Below, one piece after another: positions 7,328 to 17,502 of a stretch of DNA of 64,000 nucleotides (its first letter is position 1; every line of letters starts with the position of its first letter). The translations under genes and the position numbers were made by a program. The stretch comes from Chloroflexota bacterium (lineage in GTDB: Bacteria > Chloroflexota > Anaerolineae > Anaerolineales > UBA11579): contig JABJGH010000022.1 of the NCBI GenBank assembly GCA_018662365.1, positions 62,001 to 126,000 of the forward strand, given 5' to 3'. The notes beneath the pieces are model-generated. The model had not been told where the DNA came from, searched no databases, and worked only from the letters and a program-made list of their open reading frames with translations.

Positions 7328-9337
7328 ATGCCTAAAAAACGAACCCCCCAAGAACAAAGTACTGATCCTGCAGCTCATCAAATGTTAATAAAGGCAGAGG
7401 AGCTCGGCATCTCTACAGCCTTTTCTCGTGCAGATGCTATGGCTCCTTGCAATATTGGGTCCGCCGGTATGTGTTGTAAAATTTGCGGAATGGGTCCTTG
7501 CCGCTTGGTAAAAGATGGACAAGTAGGTGTTTGTGGTGCAACCATTGATACGATCCAAGCTAGAAACCTTGTTAGAGGCATTGCAGCTGGTTCAGCCGCA
7601 CATTCAGATCATGGTCGTGATATGGCTTTTACATTAAAAGCTGTAGCTAATGGCACGGCCGAAGGATATATGATTCGCGATGTTGCTAAATTAAGAATAG
7701 TCGCTGAAAAATATGATATTCCCATTAAAGACAGATCTCCTGAAGAAATCGCTGATGAATTGGCCGACCTTTTCATTTCCCAATTTGGGCAACAACGTGG
7801 GGAAGTTGCGCCTACTCGTCTAGCCCCAGAAAAACGCCAAAAAATCTGGAGAGAACAAAATGTTATTCCTAGGGGAATTGATCGTGAAGTAGTTGAGGCA
7901 TTACATCGAACTCATATGGGAGATGACCAAGATCCAGTGCATATTTTAAATCATGCTATCCGAACTAGTCTGGCAGATGGTTGGGGTGGTTCTATGATTG
8001 CCACCGACGTTTCAGATATTCTATTTGGAACACCAGCTCCATTATTAGGATCTGCTAATCTTGGCGTGCTAAAGGACGACATGGTCAATGTGGTCGTACA
8101 TGGGCATGAACCTACACTAAGTGAAATGATAGTGGCGGCATCCCAAGATCCTGAAATAATAGAGTATGCAAAAAAAGCAGGAGCAAAAGGTGTTAATTTA
8201 GCCGGAATTTGTTGTACTGCAAATGAAATTTTAATGCGGCAAGGTGTACCGGCTGCTGGAAACTTTTTACACCAAGAATTATCCATCATGACTGGTGCCG
8301 TAGAGGCCATGGTCGTAGATGTACAGTGCATCATGCAAGCACTGGTAGGACTAGCAGAAAATTTCCACACAAAAGTTATTACCACCTCCCCCAAAGTAAA
8401 ACTTAAAGGGGCTACTCATATTGAATTTGAAGAGGGAAAAGCCCTAACTATTGCTAAAAATATTCTAAAAGAGGCCATTGATAATTATAAGAACCGTGGC
8501 GATATTACAATTCCTGAAAATCAAGAAAAACTGGTTCCTGGATTTTCTCATGAATACATTAATTATATGTTGGGAGGTAGTTATCGGAGTTCCTTCCGTC
8601 CTCTAAATGATGCAATAATGTCAGGAAGAATTCGTGGGGTAGCCGCAGTTGTTGGCTGCAATAACCCTCGTAGTCAACAAGATTATTTACACAATCATGT
8701 TACTCGTGAATTATTAAAACAAGATGTATTGATCGTTGAAACCGGATGCGGAGCCATTGCTGCTGCAAAAGTTGGATTGCTTCTTGGGGAGGCCGGGCTA
8801 GAACAAGTAGGACCTGGTTTGCGGGAAGTATGCGAAACGATTGGAATTCCACCAGTTCTCCATATGGGTTCCTGCGTAGATAATACTCGAATTCTCACCG
8901 TCCTGACTCAAATGGTGGAAGACGGGGGGTTGGGGGATGATATTAGCGATATCCCTGCGGTTGGGCTGGCTCCTGAGTGGATGAGTGAGAAAGCCTTAGC
9001 AATCGGCACTTATTGTGTTGCCTCTGGTGCATACGTTATATTCGGTGGGTCTTCTCCTATAAGTGGTATGCCAGATAAAATGGCGGATAGTGGAATTCTT
9101 TCTGAATATATTAGCAGTGGATGGGAAGAATTATATGGAGGAAAATTAGAATTTGAGCCAGATGTTGATGAATTGATACGAAAGACACTTGAGCATATTG
9201 ATAAGAAACGTGCGGCTCTTGGATTGCCAGTATATGATGCTGATCGATTTGGAAAAGGTGGCGATGACAGAATGAAAGAACTTGAAAGTCTATCGCTTGC
9301 AGAACGAAAAGTCGCCCTTTATGGCGTAGAAGGTTAG
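7328..9337 (+). CDS. cooS: Carbon monoxide dehydrogenase, Ni-containing catalytic subunit
   Basis: A 669-residue CODH (AcsA/CooS family), which interconverts CO2 and CO at a Ni-Fe-S C cluster and supplies CO to acetyl-CoA synthase. D- and B-cluster cysteines are Cys41, 49, 50, 53, 58 and 69 (CNIGSAGMCCKICGMGPC, VCG). C-cluster ligand segments are all visible: VVHGHEP, GICCTANE, VDVQCIM, VGCNNPR, ETGCGAIAA and MGSCVDNTR. Length is normal. The start has AAGGAGAAG upstream. Being followed 10 nt later by acsB, it is the CODH half of a bifunctional CODH/ACS rather than a respiratory CODH. Confidence 0.97.
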   Translation: MPKKRTPQEQSTDPAAHQMLIKAEELGISTAFSRADAMAPCNIGSAGMCCKICGMGPCRLVKDGQVGVCGATIDTIQARNLVRGIAAGSAAHSDHGRDMAFTLKAVANGTAEGYMIRDVAKLRIVAEKYDIPIKDRSPEEIADELADLFISQFGQQRGEVAPTRLAPEKRQKIWREQNVIPRGIDREVVEALHRTHMGDDQDPVHILNHAIRTSLADGWGGSMIATDVSDILFGTPAPLLGSANLGVLKDDMVNVVVHGHEPTLSEMIVAASQDPEIIEYAKKAGAKGVNLAGICCTANEILMRQGVPAAGNFLHQELSIMTGAVEAMVVDVQCIMQALVGLAENFHTKVITTSPKVKLKGATHIEFEEGKALTIAKNILKEAIDNYKNRGDITIPENQEKLVPGFSHEYINYMLGGSYRSSFRPLNDAIMSGRIRGVAAVVGCNNPRSQQDYLHNHVTRELLKQDVLIVETGCGAIAAAKVGLLLGEAGLEQVGPGLREVCETIGIPPVLHMGSCVDNTRILTVLTQMVEDGGLGDDISDIPAVGLAPEWMSEKALAIGTYCVASGAYVIFGGSSPISGMPDKMADSGILSEYISSGWEELYGGKLEFEPDVDELIRKTLEHIDKKRAALGLPVYDADRFGKGGDDRMKELESLSLAERKVALYGVEG

Positions 9338-9347
9338 GAGGAGAACA

Positions 9348-11615
9348 ATGTCCCGATATATAGCTACTAGAGCCATTCGAGGTGCAAATGCGTTAGTAAT
9401 TGAAGCAGAAACAATGCTTCATAAGGCTTTGTCTGAAAAGGGGCCTGATACTCCCGTTTCATTTCCGAATACAGCGTATTATTTACCTACTATTTATGCG
9501 ATGACAGGTCAGTCAGTTGAAACACTTGGACAACTTTCTGAATCCTTGAGTCATGCAAGAGAATTATTGCATCCCATTCCCGCTGCAAAAAACTGGACAC
9601 CTTATTTAGGTGAAACATTGGATGGCGGAATGGCCACTTTAATTGCTGCAGAGACTATTGAAGCGATTCGATATATTTATGATCTGCAGCCAGAATCCTT
9701 CCCGGGATTTGAATTGGCTGGCGGGACAAAATACGATAACCTAAATGGGGAGGGGCATTTAAATGGTGCGATTGATGATATTCAATTGCGATCTTGGGGA
9801 ATCCAATTGGTTGATGGACGTATGCCAGGGTTTGCGGCAATAGTCGGAGCTGCTAAATCAAATGAAGTTGCAGTAAAAATTGTTCGGGAATTACAAAAGA
9901 GAAATATTCTCACATTTTTATGTGGCAATGTAAATGGCAGAAGCATCATTGATCAATTACAAGAGGAAGGTGTTGAGTTAGGATATGACACTTACACGGT
10001 TCCCTTTGGAAGAGATACCCTAAGTGCGATTTATGCATTGGGGTTTGCTGCTCGATCTGCCCTTACGTTTGGTGGAATAAAGGCCGGACAAGCCCGTGAT
10101 ATTTTGATGTACAACAAAGATCGGGTTTATGCATTCGTGCTTGCTCTTGGCGAGGTAGATGATCTTAAGTATGCAGCAGCTGCAGGCGCAATTAATTTTG
10201 GTTTTCCAGTTATTGCTGATACCGTCATTCCTGAAATCTTACCCACAGGCATTACTACATATGAACATGTAATCAGTATGCCCTTTAACGAAATTCATGG
10301 GGGAGATGATCTAGAAAAAGCTGAACGTTTAGTGCAAAAATGTATTGAAGTTCGAGGTGTGAAAGTACAAATTGCAGATGTACCCGTACCTGTTCCCTAT
10401 GGTTCTGCTTTTGAAGGTGAAGTTGTCCGTAAAGCAGATATGCGAATAGAGTTTGGCGGGAAAAAATCAAGAGCATTTGAATATCTCCATATGGCTGAAC
10501 TTGATGAAGTTGTTGACGGGAAAGTTGAGATTATTGGTGCTGGATTTGAAGATATGGAACCACAAGGGGCGATGGATCTTGCTATTGTTGTGAAAGTAGC
10601 TGGAAGAGAAATGCAGGAAGATTTTGAGCCAGTTTTAGAACGACAAATTCACTATTTTGTAAACGGTGCATCTGGAATACAACATGTTGGACAAAGAGAC
10701 ATTGCTTGGATTCGTATTTCAAACAATGCGGTTGAAAAAGGGTTTGATCTAGAGCATTTCGGGAAAATTCTTCACGCTAGATTCCATTCAGATTTTGGAG
10801 CTATTGTTGACAAAGTGCAAGTAGATATTTATACCGAACCAACTTTGATTGAGGAATGGCTAGGAAAAGCTCGCGAATCCTATGATTATCGCAACAAACG
10901 CCTTGCCGATCTTACCGATGATGCAGTAGATGAGTTTTATTCTTGCACGCTTTGCCAATCCTTCGCACCTGACCATGTCTGTATTGTCAGCCCTGAAAGA
11001 TTAGGTTTATGCGGTGCCTATAACTGGCTTGACTGTAAAGCTTCTTTCAGCATTAATCCCACCGGCCCCAATCAACCTATTAAACTTGGAAAACTAGTTG
11101 ATATGGATAAAGGATACTGGGAAGGAACCAATGAGTACGCAGCTATTGGCTCTCATGGTGTAGTTCCTGAAGTTGCCATGTATTCAATTATGGAAAATCC
11201 AATGACTGCTTGTGGATGTTTTGAATGCATTGTGATGCTAATTCCTGAAACAAATGGCGTAATGATAGTGAATCGTGAGGATACTAGTATGACTCCCGCT
11301 GGAATGACTTTTAGCACATTAGCAGGCATGGCTGGTGGTGGAATGCAAACCCCCGGTGTTATGGGCGTAGGAAAATATTATTTGGTTAGCCCAAAATTTA
11401 TCTCTGCGGATGGTGGATTCAAGCGAGTTGTCTGGATGAGCAGTGTTCTTAAGGAGACAATGGCCGATGAATTTAGGATCGTTGCGGAACGCGAGGGCGA
11501 TCCAGATCTGATTGATCGAATTGCGGATGAAAATGATGTAGGTACAGTAGACGAATTGCTTGCTTGGCTTGAAGAGCATAATCATCCTGCACTTATTATG
11601 GAGTCCATGTTTTAA
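9348..11615 (+). CDS. acsB: Acetyl-CoA synthase (CODH/ACS alpha subunit)
   Basis: A 755-residue full-length bacterial-type ACS, condensing CO, CoA and the methyl group from the corrinoid protein. It has the N-terminal CODH-contact domain that the shorter archaeal CdhC lacks. A-cluster ligands are Cys533, 536, 545 and 555 for the cubane and Cys622-Gly-Cys624 for the distal nickel. Their spacing equals that of the Moorella enzyme (506/509/518/528/595/597) with a constant offset of 27. AGGAGGAG precedes the start. It is the second enzyme of the operon. Confidence 0.97.
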   Translation: MSRYIATRAIRGANALVIEAETMLHKALSEKGPDTPVSFPNTAYYLPTIYAMTGQSVETLGQLSESLSHARELLHPIPAAKNWTPYLGETLDGGMATLIAAETIEAIRYIYDLQPESFPGFELAGGTKYDNLNGEGHLNGAIDDIQLRSWGIQLVDGRMPGFAAIVGAAKSNEVAVKIVRELQKRNILTFLCGNVNGRSIIDQLQEEGVELGYDTYTVPFGRDTLSAIYALGFAARSALTFGGIKAGQARDILMYNKDRVYAFVLALGEVDDLKYAAAAGAINFGFPVIADTVIPEILPTGITTYEHVISMPFNEIHGGDDLEKAERLVQKCIEVRGVKVQIADVPVPVPYGSAFEGEVVRKADMRIEFGGKKSRAFEYLHMAELDEVVDGKVEIIGAGFEDMEPQGAMDLAIVVKVAGREMQEDFEPVLERQIHYFVNGASGIQHVGQRDIAWIRISNNAVEKGFDLEHFGKILHARFHSDFGAIVDKVQVDIYTEPTLIEEWLGKARESYDYRNKRLADLTDDAVDEFYSCTLCQSFAPDHVCIVSPERLGLCGAYNWLDCKASFSINPTGPNQPIKLGKLVDMDKGYWEGTNEYAAIGSHGVVPEVAMYSIMENPMTACGCFECIVMLIPETNGVMIVNREDTSMTPAGMTFSTLAGMAGGGMQTPGVMGVGKYYLVSPKFISADGGFKRVVWMSSVLKETMADEFRIVAEREGDPDLIDRIADENDVGTVDELLAWLEEHNHPALIMESMF

Positions 11616-11646
11616 GAAAAATTGATGGAAATGATTAAGGTGTTCA

Positions 11647-12177
11647 ATGAAAAATGAATCGATAAACTCACCTAAACTTATCCGTGATTTGATGACCGTG
11701 GGCGTTTTTACATGCCCGCCCGATTCTCCTATTCCCGAACTTGTTCGCAAAATGATTGAAAAAGATATTGAGACGACGGTAGTACAACAATCTGATGGAC
11801 AGGCAATTGGAATAGTTTCTAAAGAGGAACTCGTCAAAGCCTACAGTTCTGGAGATTATTTAGAAAAATCTGCTGAAGAAATAATGAGTCCTGGATTACC
11901 TCAACTTCCCCCGGATATTCCTATATCAGCTGCAGCTCAGATTATGCAGGATAATGGAAACCGGGTGATTTTTTTGATGCATAATGCAGGAGGAATTTCA
12001 TACCCTGCTGCTATCATTTCATATGACCATATCTTAAGGCATATGGCAATGGAATCGGAAGAAGATATTGAGGATCTTGGCATTCAGGCAAAGCGAAAAG
12101 CTCCATTGGATGTATTTTTAGAAAGACGGGATGAAGCGAAAAGAAATAATTTATCCACATTAATGGATGAAGAATAA
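11647..12177 (+). CDS. CBS-domain pair protein inside the acs operon
   Basis: A 176-residue protein with two CBS motifs: about 10-75 (LMTVGVFTCPPDSPIPELVRKM, then GIVSKEEL) and about 78-140 (IMSPGLPQLPPDIPISAAAQIM). A charged tail follows. CBS pairs bind adenine nucleotides or SAM in other proteins. It sits between acsB and acsD, 31 and 27 nt from its neighbours and with its own AAGG site, so it is cotranscribed. A regulatory role linking CODH/ACS to AMP/ATP level is inference; no catalytic domain is attached. Confidence 0.85.
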   Translation: MKNESINSPKLIRDLMTVGVFTCPPDSPIPELVRKMIEKDIETTVVQQSDGQAIGIVSKEELVKAYSSGDYLEKSAEEIMSPGLPQLPPDIPISAAAQIMQDNGNRVIFLMHNAGGISYPAAIISYDHILRHMAMESEEDIEDLGIQAKRKAPLDVFLERRDEAKRNNLSTLMDEE

Positions 12178-12204
12178 ATATAAAATTAATTTAGGAGACA
12201 ACTA

Positions 12205-13179
12205 ATGTCCATTGAAATACCCAAGGATTCTTGGCCCGGAGAAGTAAGAACGATTACCATCGGGGCAACTGCAGAAGAAGGCGGTACTCGTACTTCGACA
12301 GTGACGGTGGGGGGTGAGAAAACGCTTCCCTTTATGCATTTTGAATCTCCAATGCCCTATCGCCCTGTTGTAGCGATTGAAATAAAAGATCGTAAACCTG
12401 ATGACTGGTCTCAATTGCTCAATGAAACTTGGGGAGAGGTGATGGAAAACCCTGGTTTATGGGCAAAAGCGGCTGAGGAGGTGGGTGCCGAGATAATTCA
12501 ATTGTCACTGAGTTTAACGGATAAGGATGGCAATCGAAATACTGCGGAAGCAGCGGTTTCTGCGGTTAAAAATATTTTAGAAAATACCGGTTTACCCATA
12601 ATGGTATATGGTCCTGGCCAAGCAGAAATTGACAATGAATTAATTGTGCCTATATCGGATGCCACCAAAGGTGAAAGAGTAGTCCTTGGTATTTGTGAAG
12701 ATAAAAATTATCGAACAATAGTTGCATCAGCCTTGGCTAATGATCATTTAGTCACAGCTCGTGCACCGATGGATGTAAATCTTTCAAAACAGTTAAATAT
12801 CCTTATTCAGGATATGGGTTTGTCCCTCGATAGAGTTTTAATGGACCCAACTACTGGAGCTCTTGGATATGGGATTGAATATGGGTTCTCAGTAATGGAG
12901 AGGCTTCGATTGGCTGCACTGCAAGGTGATGCAATGACACAATTGCCCATGGCAGTGACTGTAGGCTTTGAAGCCTGGAAGACAAAGGAAGCAAAAGTGG
13001 GCGTCGATGTACCCAAAACATGGGGAGATTGGCTTGAAAGAAGTATTACTTGGGAAACATTAACTGCAATTTCATTGATTGAAACAGGTGCTGATATCGT
13101 TTCCTTGCGCCACCCTGAAAGTGTTAAAAGGGTACGAGCCGCTATCGAAGAATTAATCGCTGTTCCTGCGATTGCTTAA
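12205..13179 (+). CDS. acsD: Corrinoid iron-sulfur protein, small subunit
   Basis: A 324-residue TIM-barrel subunit of the corrinoid iron-sulfur protein (AcsD/CdhD), which carries methyl from methyl-THF to ACS. Recognisable segments are the start MSIEIPKDSWPGEVR, GGEKTLPFMHFE, AEIIQLSLSLTDKDG and the conserved LMDPTTGALGYGIEYGFS. Length matches the family. Strong TTAGGAGA upstream. Followed by its partner acsC 20 nt later. Confidence 0.95.
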   Translation: MSIEIPKDSWPGEVRTITIGATAEEGGTRTSTVTVGGEKTLPFMHFESPMPYRPVVAIEIKDRKPDDWSQLLNETWGEVMENPGLWAKAAEEVGAEIIQLSLSLTDKDGNRNTAEAAVSAVKNILENTGLPIMVYGPGQAEIDNELIVPISDATKGERVVLGICEDKNYRTIVASALANDHLVTARAPMDVNLSKQLNILIQDMGLSLDRVLMDPTTGALGYGIEYGFSVMERLRLAALQGDAMTQLPMAVTVGFEAWKTKEAKVGVDVPKTWGDWLERSITWETLTAISLIETGADIVSLRHPESVKRVRAAIEELIAVPAIA

Positions 13180-13199
13180 TTGGACATTGGAGAATAAAA

Positions 13200-14540
13200 A
13201 TGGCTCTTTCTGGAATTGAAATTTATAAATTATTACCTAAAACGAATTGTAAAGATTGTGAATTTCCAACATGTCTTGCTTTCGCGATGAAATTGGCTAC
13301 AAAACAAGTAGAACTTTCTGCCTGTCCACATGTATCGGAAGAATCCCAATCGCTACTAGCTGCATCTTCAGAACCTCCTATCAGATTGGTATCATTGAAA
13401 TCTGATGGATATGAAGTGAAAGCTGGGAATGAAGTGGTTTTGTTTCGCCATGAAAAAACATTTTACAACATGCCAGGTTTGTTCATTCGGGTTACTGATG
13501 AGATGACATCAGAACAAATTCAAAAGAAACTTAAGCCGGCTGAAGAATATTTAGTCAATTATGTGGGAATTGATTTGGCGGTGGACGGATATGCAATTGA
13601 ATCTACCTCCAACGATCCAACCAAGTTTAAATCTGCAGTTGAATCTGTTCGAAGCGTGAGTAAAAAACCCATTGTGTTAATTTGCAAAGACCCTAAGGTA
13701 ATACGGGCGGGACTTGATGTTCTTGAAGGTGAGTCTCCCCTTATTTATGCGGCGGATGAGTCAAATTGGGAAGAAATGGGAGAAATTGCAAAAAATGCAA
13801 ATGCGCCATTAGTAGTTTCTTCACCAAATATTGACAGCATTGCAGAAATTACCGAGAAGTTAAAAGATTTCGGTGTGTTAAATCTAGTCTTGGACCCCGC
13901 AAATAGGGATCTAAGTACTTCTTTAATGCAATTTACACAAATAAGACGATTGGCTATTAAAAAAGATTTTCGTCCGCTAGGTTATCCAGTAATTGCATTT
14001 CCTTGTCATGCTCCATCACCCGAAACTGAATCTATTCAAGCTGCTCAAGCAATAACCAAATATGCTGGTTTTATAGTTTTAGAAACTTTTTCACCTGAAG
14101 CTCTTTACGCTTTGTTAGTATTACGCCAAAACATTTATACCGATCCTCAGAAACCGATTCAGGTTCAACCAGGGATATACGAAATTAACGATCCAAAACC
14201 AGAAGACCCCGTATTGGTCACGACTAATTTCAGTATCACATATTTTAGTGTGGCAAACGAAGTTGAAGGATCTGGTCAACCTGCTTGGTTGCTTGTCTCT
14301 GAAGCCGAGGGAATGAGTGTATTGACTGCTTGGGCTGCAGGAAACTTCGATGCTGAAAGAATTGCGAAAGATGTAAAAAGGTTCGAAATTGCAGATAAGG
14401 TGACGAATAAACAAATCGTCCTTCCCGGACATGTTTCTGTATTATCCGGCGAATTAGAAGAAGAACTCCCAGATTGGGATGTTCGAGTTGGACCTCGTGA
14501 AGCAGTAGATTTGCCAGCATTTCTAAAGCAAGCTCTATAA
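13200..14540 (+). CDS. acsC: Corrinoid iron-sulfur protein, large subunit
   Basis: A 446-residue large subunit. The N-terminal domain binds a low-potential 4Fe-4S cluster through Cys17, 20, 25 and 42 (NCKDCEFPTC ... SACPH), the CX2CX4CX16C pattern of the family. A TIM-barrel core (about 90-320) and a C-terminal cobamide-binding domain (about 330-446) follow. The cluster reductively reactivates cob(II)amide, assisted by the activator encoded 20 nt downstream. Confidence 0.95.
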   Translation: MALSGIEIYKLLPKTNCKDCEFPTCLAFAMKLATKQVELSACPHVSEESQSLLAASSEPPIRLVSLKSDGYEVKAGNEVVLFRHEKTFYNMPGLFIRVTDEMTSEQIQKKLKPAEEYLVNYVGIDLAVDGYAIESTSNDPTKFKSAVESVRSVSKKPIVLICKDPKVIRAGLDVLEGESPLIYAADESNWEEMGEIAKNANAPLVVSSPNIDSIAEITEKLKDFGVLNLVLDPANRDLSTSLMQFTQIRRLAIKKDFRPLGYPVIAFPCHAPSPETESIQAAQAITKYAGFIVLETFSPEALYALLVLRQNIYTDPQKPIQVQPGIYEINDPKPEDPVLVTTNFSITYFSVANEVEGSGQPAWLLVSEAEGMSVLTAWAAGNFDAERIAKDVKRFEIADKVTNKQIVLPGHVSVLSGELEEELPDWDVRVGPREAVDLPAFLKQAL

Positions 14541-14560
14541 AGGGTTTTTAAAGATTAGGT

Positions 14561-16504
14561 ATGGCAAAACATAAAATATTTTTTGAAAATATTTCTGAAC
14601 CCATTAGTGTTTCTACCGGGACTACCCTGGTTGATGCTGCACAATCTGCGGGAGTAGACATACAACAACCCTGTGGGGGCCAGGGGCGTTGTGGGAGATG
14701 TGTTGCCAAAATCACCTCAGGGCATGTTCGTCGTAGGAGTTCATTAAGGTTGACAAATGAGGATATAGAGGAAGGTTATACCTTAGCCTGCCAGTCAGTC
14801 ATTGAATCAGATGTTTCAGTATACGTACCTGAGCAGGAAAAAATCGAGCGCAGGTTAGTTACTGATTTAATCGCAAAAAATGTACTTGTGCCAGAAAATT
14901 ACGATGGCTTAATTCATCAATCGATCAAAAGAATGAACTTGGATATATCGCCTCCAACGCTGGAAGATCAAACAGATGATTGGGGCCGACTTCAAAGAGT
15001 ACTTCGTAAAGAATTTCAAATTGAAAACATTAATATTTCCTTAGAGCTATTAGTGAAATTGGGAAATGTACTTCGTGAAAGTGATTGGAAAGTGCACGTA
15101 ATTCTTGATATAGAAATAAATGAATCTGGCCTTCATCCGAGACTTATTGACATTCTGCCTGGGCATATTTCTGGAAATGAACCACTATGGGGAATAGCTA
15201 TTGACATTGGTACTACAACCGTTTCTGTATGGCTAACTGATCTAATTTCTGGAGAGGTCAAAGCACAAGTAGCTGAATATAATCAGCAAATAACCCGTGG
15301 CGAAGATGTAATTTCTCGTATTATATATGCCAATAAAAACAATAATAAAATCGAAATGGCAGATTTGGTTATTGATAAAACGATTAATCTTCTAATTGAA
15401 ACTGCATGCAAGAGGATGCAAATAAAATCATCAGAGATTTATAAAGCAACGATTTCTGGGAACAGCACGATGATCCACTTATTATTGAAAATCCCCACCG
15501 CTAGCATCAGACTTTCGCCATTTGTAACTGCAATTAATGAAATCCCATTGTTTACTGCTGAAGATATTGGGATAGACATCAATCCGGGGGGAACTATTGA
15601 TTGTTTACCCGGTGTTGCTAGTTATGTGGGAGCAGATATTACCGCTGGAGTTCTATCATCAAAGGTTAATGAGACCGATAAAACAACTCTTTTTATGGAT
15701 GTCGGCACAAATGGAGAAATTGTATTAGGTTCAAAAGATTGGCTCGTCACTTGTGCATGTTCTGCAGGCCCTGCTTTTGAAGGTGCCGGAGTAATAGATG
15801 GAATGAGAGCAACGAAGGGCGCAATAGAAGAGGTTTGGATTAGCAATGATAGTTTTGAGCCTAATCTCCGAGTAATTGGAAATACAAAACCCAAAGGGAT
15901 TTGCGGAAGCGGTTTGATATCTCTTCTTTCTGAGCTCTTTCTTGTAGGCTTAGTCGATAAAGCGGGAAATATAAAAATAAATCTTCCTATTGATCGTGTT
16001 CGAGAGGGTGAACACGGGGCTGAATATGTTGTTGTGTGGGGAGAAGATTCTGCCACCGGGGCTGACATTGCGATCAACAAAGTGGATATTGATAACTTGT
16101 TGCGCGCAAAGGCCGCAATTTATGCAGGATTTAGTGTATTGGCAGAAAAGGTTGGTGTTCCTCTAGAAACCGTCGAGCAGGTACTCATTGGCGGTTCATT
16201 TGGCCAGTACATCAACGTAGAGAAGGCCATTCAAATTGGGCTTTTGCCCGATTTGAAATGGGAACAATTTCATTTTCTTGGGAATACCTCTGTCCAGGGG
16301 GCTTATAAATCATTGCTAGATTGGAGAACCCGAGAGAAAGTAACGGAAATTGCCTCAAAAATGACGTATATAGAATTATCCGCAGATAATAAATTTTATG
16401 ATGCTTTTATGTCGGCAATGTTTTTACCTCATACCGACTTAAGTAAATTTCCTTCTGTAGAGATCGCAGTAAATGAGAATTTATTGAAAACTGATTTGGA
16501 GTAA
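14561..16504 (+). CDS. Reductive activator of corrinoid protein (RACo-like, 2Fe-2S + ASKHA)
   Basis: A 647-residue protein. An N-terminal plant-type 2Fe-2S ferredoxin domain has Cys38, 44, 47 and 77 (CGGQGRCGRC ... LACQ). A linker and middle domain lead into an ASKHA actin-like ATPase domain from about residue 208 (GIAIDIGTTTVSVWLTDL), with DVGTNGEIVLG and the late GGSFGQYINVEKA. RACo proteins use ATP to drive electron transfer to inactive cob(II)amide of the corrinoid protein. Position directly after acsC supports that role. Confidence 0.92.
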   Translation: MAKHKIFFENISEPISVSTGTTLVDAAQSAGVDIQQPCGGQGRCGRCVAKITSGHVRRRSSLRLTNEDIEEGYTLACQSVIESDVSVYVPEQEKIERRLVTDLIAKNVLVPENYDGLIHQSIKRMNLDISPPTLEDQTDDWGRLQRVLRKEFQIENINISLELLVKLGNVLRESDWKVHVILDIEINESGLHPRLIDILPGHISGNEPLWGIAIDIGTTTVSVWLTDLISGEVKAQVAEYNQQITRGEDVISRIIYANKNNNKIEMADLVIDKTINLLIETACKRMQIKSSEIYKATISGNSTMIHLLLKIPTASIRLSPFVTAINEIPLFTAEDIGIDINPGGTIDCLPGVASYVGADITAGVLSSKVNETDKTTLFMDVGTNGEIVLGSKDWLVTCACSAGPAFEGAGVIDGMRATKGAIEEVWISNDSFEPNLRVIGNTKPKGICGSGLISLLSELFLVGLVDKAGNIKINLPIDRVREGEHGAEYVVVWGEDSATGADIAINKVDIDNLLRAKAAIYAGFSVLAEKVGVPLETVEQVLIGGSFGQYINVEKAIQIGLLPDLKWEQFHFLGNTSVQGAYKSLLDWRTREKVTEIASKMTYIELSADNKFYDAFMSAMFLPHTDLSKFPSVEIAVNENLLKTDLE

Positions 16505-16516
16505 GAGGAGAGAGTT

Positions 16517-17440
16517 ATGTATATTATCGGAGAGAACATTCATATCATTTCACCAAAAGTAAAAGTCGCATTAAAAGAAAGAAATAAGAATTTCTTTCAA
16601 GAATCAGCGATTAAACAAGTGGAAGCTGGAGCAAGTGCAATTGACTTAAATATGGGTCCGCGGAAAAAGGATTGGGAAGAAGTATTTCCTTGGATCGTCA
16701 AAGCAGTTGAGGAAGTAGTAGATGTCCCACTTGTTATTGATACAACTAACGTAAATGGCATGGAAGCGGCTTTAAAAGCCGCAACCAAGGCCCAACCCAT
16801 TTTGAATTCTACATCTGCAGAAGCGGAAAGATTAGAAAAAGTACCTTTGTTAGCAAAAAAATATGGAGCCAGGTTAATTGCGCTCACAATGGAAAAAAGC
16901 GGAATACCTGTAGGTGCAGACGAAAGAGTAGGTATTGCCTTAGAAAAGTTAATCCCTAGGTTATTAGAACTAGACTACAACATGCAGGACCTAATTATTG
17001 ATCCATTAGTACTGACCGTATCCGGGTGCCAAGAGTTCTGTCCAGAATTAATTGAGGCTGTGAGAACACTCCAATATGCATGGGATCCTCCCCCTGGGAT
17101 TTCAGTTGGTTTATCTAATGTTTCTAATGCAGTACCAAATGAAAACCGACCTTTGATCAACCAAGTATATTGCGCAATGCTAATGGGTGCTGGTTTGAAC
17201 ATGATGATCGCCGATCCATTTGATAAGGGGCTTCGCGAAACAATTCGCGTAATTGAAGACCGAGACGAAACAACTGACGTTGGGAAGCTTTATATAAAGA
17301 TTTCAGATCGGGTTGCTGCCATGGAAGAGCCAAGCATTGATGATGTAAACATGTCTGATCCTAAGCAAGCTGAGATTTGGAAGACGGTGCAAATATTATT
17401 GAATAAAGTAATTTATGCTGATTCATACCTTCAACAATAG
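16517..17440 (+). CDS. acsE: Methyl-THF:corrinoid iron-sulfur protein methyltransferase
   Basis: A 307-residue pterin-binding TIM-barrel protein that moves the methyl group from methyl-THF to Co(I) of AcsCD. Diagnostic segments are IGENIHIIS, the DLNMGP loop, LVIDTTNVNGMEAAL, DPLVLTVSGCQEFCPE and ISVGLSNVSNAVPNENR (pterin contact). It is about 40 residues longer at the C-terminus than the Moorella enzyme. GAGGAGAG upstream fixes the start. Confidence 0.95.
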   Translation: MYIIGENIHIISPKVKVALKERNKNFFQESAIKQVEAGASAIDLNMGPRKKDWEEVFPWIVKAVEEVVDVPLVIDTTNVNGMEAALKAATKAQPILNSTSAEAERLEKVPLLAKKYGARLIALTMEKSGIPVGADERVGIALEKLIPRLLELDYNMQDLIIDPLVLTVSGCQEFCPELIEAVRTLQYAWDPPPGISVGLSNVSNAVPNENRPLINQVYCAMLMGAGLNMMIADPFDKGLRETIRVIEDRDETTDVGKLYIKISDRVAAMEEPSIDDVNMSDPKQAEIWKTVQILLNKVIYADSYLQQ

Positions 17441-17502
17441 GGTATATGATCGCTTTTTGATAATAATTAACTATTAGATACAAAAAATTAGTGGAGCTCT
17501 AA

